Of a stretch of 64,000 nucleotides of DNA, positions 1-11,612 are shown piece after piece (positions within the stretch are counted from its first letter, which is position 1; each line of letters starts with the position of its first letter). The notes beneath the pieces were generated by a model. That model saw only the letters and a list, made by a program, of their open reading frames with translations, did not search any database and was not told the DNA's origin. The DNA comes from Eleginops maclovinus (taxonomy: Eukaryota > Chordata > Actinopteri > Perciformes > Eleginopidae), in assembly GCF_036324505.1 (NCBI RefSeq), contig NC_086370.1, forward strand, positions 434,001 through 498,000, written 5' to 3'. Both the position numbers and the translations under genes were made by a program.

Positions 1-334
1 ACGACGCGATGCTGCTCTGGACTCATTTCATTTTGCCTTCGATTTACAGTACTTAGCTAAGTGTGCTTATTCCGCGTTGTTGGTTGTTATGGATACAATT
101 TAGCCTATTTACACCTAGGCCTATGCATCACGCGTGACCGGAATAATAAATATATAAATATAAATGATAATATTAATCAGTAGCATATGTAATGAACTAA
201 TATTGTATCGGCTAAAATAAAACTATATTATAAAATATAACCTGCCTGTTATGAAATTCATTCAGCAGAGGTAGGTATGTAAAAACCAGAGGGGGGTATA
301 ATCCCCCCCATCCCCCCCAACAAATCGCACCCAG
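1..334 (-). mobile_element. Terminal part of a hAT element (family of 52868-54626)
   Basis: Bases of roughly 255-334 read, in reverse complement, like the first 80 bases of the hAT element at 52868. They share the end CAAATCGCACCC, the G-rich block and the AGCAGAGGTAG stretch. The end lies at 334, so the element would run leftwards out of the window. Bases 1-254 have no recognisable coding sequence and are assigned only by continuity. The terminal base pattern is CCCAG here against CCCTG in the other copy. Confidence 0.5.
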
Positions 335-625
335 TATACACCTATAATATATAATCATTCTGAGCTCAGTATTTATTGGGTAGTTATATTCAGATATGAA
401 TTATAGAAACTAGAAATAAATGCTCAGTGTGTGTGCTCGCTGCTTGTTCACACACATTAAGAATCCTTACCGGGGAGTTCCCGTTATGGCGTTGGAGTGA
501 TCGGTCGCATTGGCGTTTGCTCCCTAATCCTTTTTCGCTTTGAAACATATACACCCAGACAGACGTCTGTTACTTTTTACCTGATAAGTCACTAGGAGTG
601 CCTCAGTAAGTTTTTTGTGGTCAAA

Positions 626-1500
626 ATGAGTAAAACTCACGGCAGTCGCGGCAAAAGTCAGCAACATCTGACTCAACACTTTAGCTCGCAAGATAAAGAT
701 GCTAACAAGATGGCTACCAGTGCTTTGGAAGCTAGCGAGCAGCCGCTAACACTCGTTATGCTGGTCGGAGAACTTGAGAAACGGCGTAAAGCCGTAACAA
801 GGGAACTTACCGCTTCCATGAACACCGCCCTGGCCCCAATCCAAGCCTCTCTCCAAAAGATCACTGACACCGTGGCCACACATACTGCCACCATCACCGG
901 AATGGATACGCCTCTCAGCACACATTCAGATGGAATCACTACCCTGGAACGAGAGGTGGCCGTACTGAAATCTAAGTTGGAGACAACTAATCAGGCTGGC
1001 GGTGGAAGACCTGGTTTCACGTTCCAAACGGCAAAATCTCCGTGTGATTGGCATTCCAGAAGGAATGGAGGGGGATCATGCGCGTCTCTTCATGACTACA
1101 CTGTTCAAGGAGGTGGTCGGAGAAACCTCAGCTGGATACCTTGGAGCTAGACCGTGCGCATCGCAGTCTGGCTCCGAAACCGACGCAAGGATCCCGGCCC
1201 TTCATTGTCCGCTTCCATAAATATGTCCAGAAGGAACGTGTGCTACTGTGTGCTAGGAAATCCCGGGATGTTTCGTACCAAGGGCATCCCATCAGGATCT
1301 TCGAAGATTTCAGCGCCACACTCGCCAAGAAGCAGGCCGCCTTCAACAAAGTCAAGTCGCAGCTCTACAAGGAGGAATACGCTTCGGCTTACTCTACCCA
1401 GCCCGCCTGCGTGTTACTATTAACGGACAGACTCGCATCTTTGACTCCTCGGAAGAGGCAGAGCGTTTCTATCAGGTTCATAGTAGTAAGTGAAGGATCA
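626..1500 (+). pseudogene. L1-type ORF1 protein (RNA-binding chaperone), frameshifted
   Basis: The ATG at 626 opens a 120-residue stretch rich in Leu/Thr/Glu heptads, as in the coiled coil of L1 ORF1p. The RRM-like core follows in other frames: RQNLRVIGIPEG near 1025-1070, DRAHRSLAPKP near 1149-1180 and RPFIVRFH near 1198-1220. At least two frame changes separate these blocks, so the gene is broken. In L1-type LINEs this protein coats the element RNA. The family assignment rests on the order and spacing of these three blocks. Confidence 0.65.
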
Positions 1501-1699
1501 GGACTCTGTCCACATGCCCCCTCTGATTCTTGTTTTTCCACTTAAGTTATTTTTATTGCTATAACCGAGCTGAAGCTACACGGGCATGAACGTTAAATTA
1601 GACTCGTTGTAACTTCCCCAATTTTCCGCATCAACCACCTGACTTTCTCATTGATACAATCTTATTGTCCCCTGTAGTCCGTGGAGTCATTTCAGTCGT

Positions 1700-2190
1700 G
1701 GGGAAGTAAATCTTATCAGCATTATCGTCTCCTTAAGCGACTAGGAACACCTGGGAAAAGGAGCTTGGGGTTACCTTTTCAGATGAATGGTGGCAGGGGG
1801 CTCTAGATAGAGTCAACTCTACTTCATCTTGTGCCAGACTGACACTGATACAGTTTAAGGTCCTACACAGATCACACCTGACCACAGTTAGACTTAACAA
1901 ACTGTTTGACACAAGTGACATAGACGCTCTCTCTCTCTCTCCGGCCAACCATACACACATGTTTTTGTCCTGTCCAAAGCTGGGTTCATTCTGGTCCTCT
2001 TTTTATGATACACTCTCGAAGGCCCTCAATAAGCCAGTGGTTCCTGGTCCTGCAATCTTTATCTTTGGTGTCCCTGAGGATTTTTCTAGTTTCACTAACA
2101 AGGAGAGCAGCGTTATTGCTTTTGCTTCACTTGTAGCCTGCAGACGTATTTTACTGCAGCGGAAGGACCAGAACATGTCTTATACTTAGA
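1700..2190 (+). pseudogene. C-terminal remnant of L1-type ORF2
   Basis: Reading across frames gives a terminal ORF2 segment with the cysteine-containing tail typical of L1/Tx1 ORF2 proteins: HMFLSCPKLGSFW at about 1957-1995, followed by a hydrophobic block up to the stop near 2187. No endonuclease or YADD-type motif is present. It directly follows the ORF1 remnant, so about 3 kb of ORF2 is missing. Confidence 0.55.
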
Positions 2191-2772
2191 GAAGATTAAG
2201 TATAGTAAGGGGCTGCTCTGGTAAATTTAACAAAACCTGGGATCCTATTATCTCTTTTGTTAATTCTATTCCTTCTTTAGGGGATTAGATAACCCTGTTA
2301 TTCATTAATGCACGCTGTAGGCTACTATTTTGAGACTGGACAGTTATAACGCAATGATGAGTGATTGTCTTGATTGTCTCCGTTGGCGTGTGAATGGTCA
2401 TGCAGTGACACAGTGTCTCTTTGTATTTCTGTGTTTTTATGATATCCTCTTGTATTTTTTTTAGTTACTTCTGTTTTGTTTTTCCTCTTTTATATCATAT
2501 TGTGACACTTTCTGGTTTGGTTTTGTAGGGGGGTGGGGGGATGGCCAATATGCCATGTTCGTTGTATAGAAATTTAAAATCGGGTGATCTTATGTCAACA
2601 GTTTGTATGTTTAAGATTGATGGCCCAATAAAAATAAGAATCCTTACCGGAGCTTCTGCTATTTGTACCGCTGCCGGGCGGACCGCTCCGTCCGTGCAGT
2701 GCGCTGTGACTCTCATTCGCTTTCTACATCTACAATTTAATTTATATTTCAACGGTTAATTATTACAGTAGT

Positions 2773-3167
2773 GCGGTATATCTTGTAGCGATGTTTGTGA
2801 AGATGATGAAGAAGTCTCCGGAGACACCAGCTTGTATATAATAAGGTTTATTACAACAGCATAGTATCATACCCCAACACGGGCCATACCAGGTTCCCAG
2901 AGCTAATTGTGGAAGTCCCCCCGAACTGTCTTTGTGCATGCAATTTATAGGAGAAACATGTATGTGCGCGTCCAAAGTGTGTGTGCTCACCTGAGGTAAT
3001 CATTAACAAAGTGTGCCCCACTAAGGTAACATAGGTCAGTTCATAGGGGCCCCCTGACGCACTCCCAGATGTTGTTTTTCACACTCCTATCACCCAACAT
3101 TCCTCTTCCCCAAGCTATGACCTCAGAAAGTATCTACCTTTACATATCCCCAGATTTAATACACCAC
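2773..3167 (+). mobile_element. Unclassified non-autonomous element, copy 1 (6-bp TSD)
   Basis: This 395-bp sequence recurs at 33796-34232. Copy 1 is flanked by AGTAGT on both sides (2767-2772 and 3168-3173), copy 2 by AACACT. The ends are G-C-GGTATATC on the left and AATACACCAC on the right, weakly inverted (GYGGTATAT against GTGGTGTAT). There is no ORF of note. The 6-bp duplication and GGT-type end argue against a standard TG...CA LTR, but the class is not resolved. Confidence 0.55.
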
Positions 3168-3356
3168 AGTAGTATTTTATATTTCATGTGAAGCACAACG
3201 TACCATCCTGTTATAATCAGGTTCTTTATCAGGCTTTGAAACTGAAACCATTTTGGGAAACACAATCGACCAGGTGAGTCAGCTCCTCCTGTTACAAGGC
3301 TGTCAAATGACCACCAGGGGGCCTCTGTCATTCAACCACAGCAGACTTACTGTGTC

Positions 3357-3688
<332 letters not shown>

Positions 3689-3904
3689 TGAGAGAGAGAG
3701 AGAGAAGATGAATGTAACACTAAAGTATAATTGTGTTTGATATCTATAATTAAACCGTACTGTATACTCAAAATGGGAAAGAAACAGTGGTTGAAGTGAA
3801 TGTGAGCAGTACTAAACTGGAAGCAGCCAATAGAAGAGAGCAATGAAATAACTGTACGGTGAGCAGCTGCATGATATTTAAATGTAAATGAAACCCCTCT
3901 CGGT

Positions 3905-4140
3905 CCTGCTTTATTTTTCTCATACATGTATAGTACACAATACAGCGCACACAAAATGTAACCTCTGCATTTTACCCATCCTAGTACTAGGAGCAGTGGG
4001 CAGCTATTGAACAGCACCCGGGGAGCGGTGGTGGGGTGGTTCGGTGCCTTGCTCAAGGGCACCTCGGCAATGACCAGGAGGAGAACTGCCACCTCTTCAG
4101 TCCGACCGGGGACGTGAACCGGCGACCCTTTGGTTCAAAG
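3905..4140 (+). repeat. Dispersed teleost repeat, copy 1
   Basis: Shares the blocks CATCCTAGTACTAGGAGCAG, GTGGGCAGCTAT, CCCGGGGAGC and GTGCCTTGCTCAAGGGCAC with 59560-59850. This is a common interspersed fish repeat; I cannot name the family with certainty. Copy 1 is truncated relative to copy 2 at both ends. Confidence 0.65.
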
Positions 4141-5386
4141 AACTACTACAGACTACGCCTCCTGGGCAGGGAAGATAATTAAAGTGTAGAATAGTCCTTT
4201 TAAATCTGGACAGATGAGGAGTAAAAGGATGCCTGTGATCCAACATGAAGACAGAATGAAGCTGACTGGAGGAGTGCAGCTGGTGTAGAGAGACCTCATG
4301 CATCTATGTGGAAGCTAATGTAGCAATCAAAGTGAAAGAGAGGTTTCATGATGTGTAAAGTTCTGATATATAATAACCAATTACTTGGCCAACTTAGGTG
4401 CAATATCTCACCCGACTTTAAAAGCACTTGGAGGATATTTGTTTTGATCCTCAAAGCAATAGGAGAACATTGAAGATCTGTGAGAGCTACAGTATTGTCA
4501 GAAGTTGTATTGAGCTGAATTTTAGATAAATATAAGCTATGAACTGACATGTATATAAAAGACATGTAAACAAAGAATAGTTATAATCCAGCCGGCTCAT
4601 AACATTCGCTCCCTCTGATCCCCTGAGTGTCTAATACTGTGCCATGTATTGACGTGACCAAGCCAACCAAACATTGCATGAGGGGAGAATAATGCCACTG
4701 GATTAAGAAGCTTTTACCTTGAGAGGTTTATTGCTGTATTAGGTTAACAGTACACTATTCTGTAGTTTGAAGTGACGTCATTTGCTATTTTACTATGAAC
4801 TTTTAGGATTTAGCTCCCATTTCATCTACAAGTAAAGTCTGGGCAGAAAATGTCTGTGTAGGAACTATTGAAGAGTACCACGTGCATATACTCATGCAAA
4901 TGGACAAAAGGACATGACAGAAAGATGAACAACTGCACTTTTACCCAATATCAATGTACACTAGTACAGCAGATGGGGGGAGGATATTGAGTGCATCACT
5001 CCCAGATAAAAAAGCAGAACAGAGACCTATTTGGACCGGGTGTACATCCCATAAATGTGGCCATTGTGACTCTATGGTCTGTGCTGAATTGCTCCAAACA
5101 TTAATTTTAATCTAACTGAAGGTACAAACTGAATGTCAACATTAAAAACAACTGCACATTTTCATGCACCTCCTGTCATTTGATCCTAATGTTGTCACCT
5201 TACTCATTGTGTGTTACAGATATTGAGACAAAGTGATTCAGAACAATTCAGGCTCCGTGAATTTGTTTGCTTCTCATATTAGCTTAATATGAGAAGCACT
5301 GCTTTCAATTCAATCTGTCGACTAATGATTAACCTGGAGCTCAACTCATGAGAAGGGAAAGTATGTGGAATAAAGGACAGTCAGTG

Positions 5387-5388
<2 letters not shown>
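4141..5388. other. Intergenic, nothing recognised
   Basis: AT-rich sequence upstream of the transporter gene. I see no conserved coding block, RNA gene or clear transposon end here. Confidence 0.5.

Positions 5389-5440
<52 letters not shown>
5389..5440 (+). repeat. (CA)n microsatellite
   Basis: About 26 uninterrupted CA units. Confidence 0.95.
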
Positions 5441-5442
<2 letters not shown>

Positions 5443-5916
5443 ACAGAGAAACTATAAATACTGGTTATTTGAAATGTTGGCATAGAAACAGTACTGTCTT
5501 GCCAATTTTTCACGGAAAATACACATTTGAAAAGCCTCCAATTGTTCTTGAGAATGTCAGTGGTCAAAAGTAGTTTTTTTTAAATATCTGAGAAAATTGC
5601 TGTGCAGCCTAGCTGGCCTAACGAGGACTGGGTGAGCCTGATACCGGGTTCCCTAACATGGAAGGCCTTTTGACTTCCAGAGGGTTACGGACAGTGATTA
5701 AGGCTTGAGAGGCTGCAAAATGGGCAGACTCATTTGGACTTTTGCACATCAACAGGAAGGTGTATTCTGATTGGTGGTTGAGAGCTAGCGAAGTCTATGA
5801 TGCGAGTTCATTGTGTTGGCCTTCCTATGGTTGTGCACAAAAGGCTGAGCTAGCTTATAAATAAGCGCTTAAACACAAAGACTTATAAACAGTGTACTGC
5901 ATATATAAACATATCA

Positions 5917-6606
5917 CAAAAAGTTAGGAAATATGTGTTTGGTATATATTTTCTTTGAGGTAACAATACCTCTTGGCAATAAATCGTATACCTTTGGAAA
6001 GCTGTTTTCTTAACGTTCAGATGGTGCCACATGTGTGAGGAACATGCATTTGTGGGAGGAGCAGCAGAGCTGAGTATGTGGGTTGCGCCCATAAAGATTT
6101 GAAAATCTTCTCTGCCAAACAGCTTTGTTTTTCTGTTCCTACTGACTCTTTTTTTATTACCAAGTAGGTTTACACATACAAGGTGTTTGCTTTGAGATCT
6201 CATCCCACAGCATTGAACCAGGCTGCAGACCAGCAGAGGAGGTTGTGGCTGTGTATGGTTCTTCCACACGTTACTCAGGCTGCTTGTTAAATGAATACAT
6301 TGTTTTAAAAATAAATAGTTGCCAATATGTCTGGTTTCATCAGACTTCAATCATCCAATCCACCAAACAACACCAAAAGAGTCAACAGCAGAACAAGCTG
6401 TTTGGAAGAGGAGATTTGTCCCATTTTTCATGGGTGCAACCCACATACTCAGCTCTGCTGCTCCTCCCACAAATGCATGTTCCTCACAAATGTGGCACCA
6501 TCTGAAAGGGAAATAAACAGGCATTCCAACAGTATAAGATTTATTGCCAAGAAGTATTGTTACAGCAAAGAATGTATCTAAGAAACACACATTTCCTTAC
6601 TTTGTG
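5917..6606. repeat. Long imperfect inverted repeat (foldback), arms about 245 bp
   Basis: The left arm (about 5917-6160) and the right arm (about 6366-6606) are reverse complements with scattered mismatches and small gaps. The best block is GAGGAACATGCATTTGTGGG and the GGAGCAGCAGAGCTGAG run after it. The spacer is about 205 bp. A transcript through it would form a long hairpin. The likely origin is a foldback-type or palindromic MITE; no transposase is present. Confidence 0.75.
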
Positions 6607-6620
6607 TGCTATGTTTGGTT

Positions 6621-7569
6621 TGATTTTCTTTTAAAGACTCAGTTAATCATAATCATACACACATGGAGAGGAAACAGCAAGTTGATCAGGCCATTTTCAG
6701 CAGTGGATGAATCCATGTTGAGGATTTGTGGCAGTCCATTTTTAGTGACTTGTCTAAAATGCTTGCTGTATTGTTCTTGAAATTTGATTACTTTTATTTT
6801 CGTCCAGGCTGCTGGCTTCTATGCATTACCATATGGCATGAAAATCAAATGGCAGACTCTTAAGCATCAATTGTAATCTATTCATCACAGTGAATATGAT
6901 GAACAATGTGAAGTGAAGCAGGGAAACCTGCAATGAAGCTGCATTACTAATTGTTGTTAACGTAACTTGACAAAAGATGTTGACGGTGATTTTAAGGGTC
7001 TGAAAGGCTCTTTAAGTATTACATGTTGACCATCTTTTTAATACAGTATCACAAGGAATTGTTTTAGTCACTCACAATCTATACCGTATAATGTTTGCTT
7101 ACGCTAACTAAAGCATGATTGACATGATTGCTGTTTATTTAAATAAGGGTTTGTAATTACAGGTATAATACCAATCCACAAAATAAAATTGGACTGTAAT
7201 TACCTGATAGTGCTTGTCTCTGCTTGTGAGATGCAGTTGGTGGAATTTTGACGTGCATGCTTCTGATAAAATAACTGAGTGCAGTTCGCTAATAGAGAAA
7301 TGTCAGTGCCAAAGGGCAGGAGTTTCTGAACAAAACCAGCCTTTCATACTGCAGCATGAAGCTAAAGTCATAGGATTTCGTTGATAATGCTGGGCGGCTG
7401 ATTGTTACCCAATAATCAGTCACAGAAAACACTGTTTGCAGCAGTGAGCAATGTTTGATGCAAGATAAAATAGCAATCACATAGTACAGAAGTAAGAAGT
7501 GCAAACCAAAGTTTACTTTGAAGGGCAAGGCATGCTTTATCATCAAATATGATATACTTTATTTTGCGT
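6621..7569. other. Intergenic, nothing recognised
   Basis: AT-rich unique-looking sequence upstream of exon 1. No coding similarity or repeat boundary was identified. Confidence 0.4.
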
Positions 7570-7574
7570 AATTA

Positions 7575-7925
7575 TTGCAGTGTAAATGCATTCCACCCAC
7601 ATTTCCTCTTCTCTCCTTTCCTTTTGATCTACACTCTAAGCTTCTAATTCTGGTTTATTTGCCTCTCTCTTGTTTCTTGTCCTCCGCACTTCAGCTCCTC
7701 TTTTTCTTGTGTCCTTTTCTTCTTCCCTTTCGCACTATTTTCTTTCCTCACCTCCTCCTTTAGTTCATTTCCCCCACTGCTTTAAATTCTCTTCTTCTAT
7801 AGTTCCCTCCACTTCTCTTGTTTTCTCCTCATCTCCTTTTCACTTCTCCTCACATCACCTCACATCTTCTCCTCTCTTTATTTCTCCTCTTCTCCTTTCC
7901 TCTTCTCTTCTCTCTCTTTCTATGT
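7575..7925 (+). repeat. Polypyrimidine (CT-rich) tract
   Basis: About 350 bp almost entirely C and T on the + strand, mostly CTCCTTTTC-like units. It lies about 260-610 bp upstream of the inferred start codon. Such tracts can adopt triplex (H-DNA) structure. Confidence 0.8.
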
Positions 7926-7984
7926 AAATTCACTTAGAGTTAATTGCTTCCTGAAGGTTTTCCTCTCGTGTGTCATGCTGCCCT

Positions 7985-8052
7985 CCGTCATGTGATGACA
8001 CTGTGTGCTTGTTACTGGGCCTTTGGGAGAGGCCAGCAGTGTGCACATGAAC
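7985..8052 (+). promoter_or_regulatory. Two MITF/TFE-type E-boxes upstream of exon 1 (putative)
   Basis: TCATGTG occurs at 7988-7994 (+) and as its reverse complement CACATGA at 8044-8050. This is the core recognised by MITF/TFE bHLH-Zip factors. The sites lie about 190 and 140 bp upstream of the inferred ATG at 8186. No TATA box is evident. Function is inferred only. Confidence 0.3.
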
Positions 8053-8185
8053 TTGCTCCTCCACTTTACCGTGCAGCTTGGTGGACCCCGTGAAACCACG
8101 CCTGCTACTACAAGCATGCGATCCTCTGCAGTGTAGAGAGAAGCACCGCCGTTTGCTGTGTGGGACTGGAGGACAGATTTCTTAA

Positions 8186-8230
8186 ATGGCTGAGGAGGTT
8201 TTAATTCCGTCGTCGGGGAGAATCACATCG
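8186..8230 (+). CDS. Class II hexose transporter, exon 1 (start codon, inferred)
   Basis: The ATG at 8186 has an in-frame TAA immediately before it and a G at +4. The 15 codons read MAEEVLIPSSGRITS and end exactly at a consensus donor (gtaagttcag). They leave phase 0, which the next exon at 41030 requires. A short polar N-terminus ending in GR-(I/L)-T just before membrane segment 1 is what class II GLUT proteins have. The call rests on position, splice signal and phase, since the exon is too short for similarity alone. The following intron would be 32.8 kb. Confidence 0.55.
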
Positions 8231-8799
8231 GTAAGTTCAGACTGGCTGCATGAATGAGGTCAGAACCAGTGCCAGGCCGTCAGCTGACTGAAACCCTATT
8301 GTTTCAGACTAAGAGGCCCCACAGCTTATAGCATTTGCTACCTGCTTTCAAACTTCAACAGCACTCAATAACAGCTAATCAGATCTTAGAAGGAGGACAC
8401 CAAATCTTACAAAAATGTACTATGACAATCAAAACCTAAACTGTTGAACTATTTAAACTGTTGAGGCTGAGCTAGTGGACCTGAGCGTGAGACACCAAGA
8501 GGCAGAAGGCTGGAGTTCAAATAAAGGACCTTATTTTTTGCAGGGTAACAGAGTAGAGAGTCTAAAGGAGTGAAGCCGAGGGGAGAAACAGAAGGAGGAC
8601 TGGAGACAGGGAGTGCAGCAAAGCACACACACCTGAAGGCAGCTAAAAGTTCAACAAGAGGGGTCTGATACGCATCCTGACACACAAAAGGTCCATGCAG
8701 AGCTGGTGGGCATGAAACAAACCCAACATTAAGAGGGTTGGCTTTGAGTAGGGCACATTGAGTCATTTACAGAAGACAGTATAACATACCTCTTATATC

Positions 8800-9065
8800 C
8801 GCACAGCTTTCCACAACTGTGTGTACTTTATTTTCTTCAGTTTTATTTTAGCAGGTCTATCTATATTTCATGTAAGTGTTGAATATTTAATTTGAATGTT
8901 TTACTATTTCTTTTAAAACATTTTATTGTAAATGTTTTATTTTTTAGGTCCTTTTCTTACAATGTATCTTTTCTAACTGTGTTCCTGTATGCATCTTGTA
9001 AACCAAGGCCAATTCCTGGCATTTAAACCTACTTGGGAATAAACCTGCTTCTCATTCTGATTCTC
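8800..9065 (+). repeat. LINE 3' tail (CR1/L2- or Rex-type)
   Basis: The stretch ends in AATTCCTGGCATTTAAACC, CTACTTGGGAATAAA and CTGATTCT-type repeats, as in the 3' ends of fish CR1/L2-group LINEs. No coding part is attached. Confidence 0.4.
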
Positions 9066-9699
9066 GTAGCACACATTAAAAAGCAGCTTGAAAGAACATT
9101 AAGTCAACATGCGAGTTATATCACACTGGATCACATTTGGAAACATGCTATTAAACAAAGTATGTTTACTCTCAATCTTAAATATTTCTACCAAATCTTC
9201 TCTCATGTGTGTTGTGCAAAACTACATCACTAAGTTAGCAATTACACAATTATAGTGTAACAGTAACGTGACATTTAAAAAAATGATTGCTTCATTTATT
9301 GTATGTCTAATTATCATATACAGTGTGTGGGAATGTTATGTTATAAATCCTTTGTTAGCCTCATTTCAACAAAGTTACAGCCCTGTCTGGAAACAATGTC
9401 CAAAGAACATAACAGCATACAGATAATATTAGTCTTTATATTTGGCTGATATGAACATGAACACGGTCGTTCGTACGTCGTTCGTACTTGTGTAACATCA
9501 TTCATCTTTCCCATCTTTTTAAAACAATCCCCTGTTGCAATCTCAAAGCAAAACTTATCCTTTCCATCTTAAACATATCATAAACAATGTTTCAACCACA
9601 TTCTAGTTATGGCGTTCTTGCGGGCAGCACTCACGATTCGAAATAAATATGAATCATAAGAGGAAACATCGGATGGTTAAGCACCCAGATATAAAGATT

Positions 9700-11340
9700 C
9701 AAATTTAAATGGTATCTGAAAAACCTTTCCTTAAACTCCACGAACCTCCTGCCAGAATGGATTCAATGATGTGCAAGACCAGAATATGAGAAAATGGTTT
9801 GCCTCAAGGCATCCACACTGTCGCCAGCATGGAGAGGATTTGGTTTAGTGTCTCTTTTGGGGGTTAGAGTAATGACAAATCTTTGAAGGTTTTTCCAACA
9901 AAACTCTCTCCATTAAGTTGAACTTGACGTCTTCCTTTGTGTCTTCTGTGATTCTCCCAATCTTCTTCCTCCAGAACTAAGTTTCCTTCCCTTTCCCATT
10001 GTTGTTGGACATACAGCGAGTTAACTTTTGTTTGTTGGAAACCCATATACATTTTTGAGATAACTTTCTGGTTTGAACCCTAAAGATCGGCATCTTTCAA
10101 AACTCTTAACAAAATGTCATAGCAATTCACTTGTGTACTCTCCCTCTGAATTTGATCATTGTACAAATCATCACTTTTCAGGCCAAACTGCCTCTTCAGA
10201 TTCTAAAAGCTGTTCATGGAACCCTTATGAAAAAATGTGCAGTATGCTGCCAGGCCTTGTACAGCCCAACCCCTAAATCTTGCGCCCCATCTTCCAGACA
10301 CAACAATGAATCATACGCAGCCCATCTTATCACTCTCACAGCCTCCTTCAAGTGATTTTCAACAACCACTCTATTCCACAACTCGACATACAGATCCATG
10401 GGTTTCCCAGTTTGTTTAGTTCATTCATCAAGACTTTATCCCCAGTTGCAGCTTGAATTGGAAATTCTTCTGATACAGCAATCTCAGTCTCCTTCCATCT
10501 AGCTACGTTCTTTGGATTTCCCCGACATACTGTATCAACGTATCATTCCAGCATTAATACAGTCAGCTTTTAAACTATCTGACCACTCCTGAAATTGTTG
10601 GTCAGATAGTTCTAGTGGAAGAGACTGGAAGAGATACTCTCTGCAAAATAACCATTTTGACCAATTCAATGCAAGAACTCAAATTGAGAAAAGGAACAAG
10701 GTCCCCTATCTTTATGTGGGAGGTAGTTAAGTGAGAACAATATTGTCAAATCTATTGGAATATTTACCCCCATGTACCTCATGAATTTAGCATCGCACCT
10801 CAATTTAAACAATTTAATCAATTTCAATATTTTCTGAGGGACAGTACTGAACTCAAGATTTGTGTTTGCAAAACATTTAGCTTATATCCAGAGAAAGACC
10901 CATACTGGAAAAAAGGGAAAATAACTGTACCAGAGAATGTTCTGTGCTGGATAAATGCACCAATCAGCAAGGAAGGCGATCCTTTGTTCACACCCATTCA
11001 TTGCTATCCCCTACACATTGTTACTCTGAATAATCCACTGGCTGAGAGGTTTGATAAAGATTACAAACAAGAGAGGGTTGATTGAGCAGACCTGTTGCTC
11101 TCTGTTCTAAGCAAAGGAATTTGAAACGACTCCATTAACTTTGAGTCTCGCACTGGGGCTATCATGTAGAGCTTGTATAGTTTTTACAAAAGTAAATACA
11201 AATGTATCCTTGTACAAATTCCAATTCACACAGTCAAATGCTTTTTCTGCATCTAGTCCAACTAATATTTATTCTAAATTACATTCATTTATATTATTAA
11301 TTATATGTAATGTCCTTCTGATATTGTCCTGGGTTCGTCT
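9700..11340 (-). pseudogene. Decayed L1/Tx1-like ORF2 (reverse transcriptase and C-terminus)
   Basis: On the minus strand, broken frames give a recognisable L1-type order. An EKAFD-like block and a following SINPLLF block (about 11000-11270) match the DAEKAFDR and PLSPLLF regions of the reverse transcriptase. Further down, blocks near 9860-10060 and 9740-9840 resemble the C-terminal domain. Many stops and indels mean an old copy. The 9066-9699 stretch upstream shows nothing recognisable. Confidence 0.5.
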
Positions 11341-11399
11341 TTTTTAGTACACGTGCCTCCATAAGCATTCATCTGTTGTCATCTTAGGATTTATTTATC

Positions 11400-11612
11400 T
11401 AAATAGTTATCAGTGTAAAAAACTGTATTTAATTTCGTCTTACTGTACAATATTTAATTTTACCTTCTGTTCTTGTATATCTTATATTCTACTTATGTGT
11501 ATATAGACTTCTGCCTGCCCTATTTTTATTTATTTTTAGAATTTGTCTTGTATAAATATGTTGCATTGTTGGAGGAGCTTGGGACTTAATATTTTCACAA
11601 TGATGGGTCAAA
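11400..11612 (+). repeat. LINE 3' UTR fragment related to the L2 copies
   Basis: TTGTTGGAGGAGCTTGGGAC followed by TTAATATTTTCAC corresponds to TGTTGGAGGAGCATGGGATA and TAAGATTTTCATTGCC in the L2 LINE 3' ends at about 12870-12920 (minus) and 55560-55590 (plus). Only the UTR is present. Confidence 0.4.

Larger units (their letters stand above)
474..2635 (+). mobile_element. L1/Tx1-like LINE with internal deletion and 15-bp target duplication
   Basis: The 15-mer AAGAATCCTTACCGG stands at 459-473 and again at 2636-2650, a clean target-site duplication. Between them lie a 5' leader, an L1-type ORF1, the last part of ORF2 and a 3' end with AATAAA at about 2628. Almost all of the endonuclease and reverse transcriptase region is absent, so this copy cannot move by itself. 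Intact duplications around a deleted body mean either that an already deleted RNA was inserted or that the deletion came later inside the copy. Confidence 0.72.

Noticed and set aside
8449..8766. 105-codon minus-strand frame just after exon 1
   Set aside because: No domain, in intron sequence, and not explained by any transposon family; chance is the simplest view.
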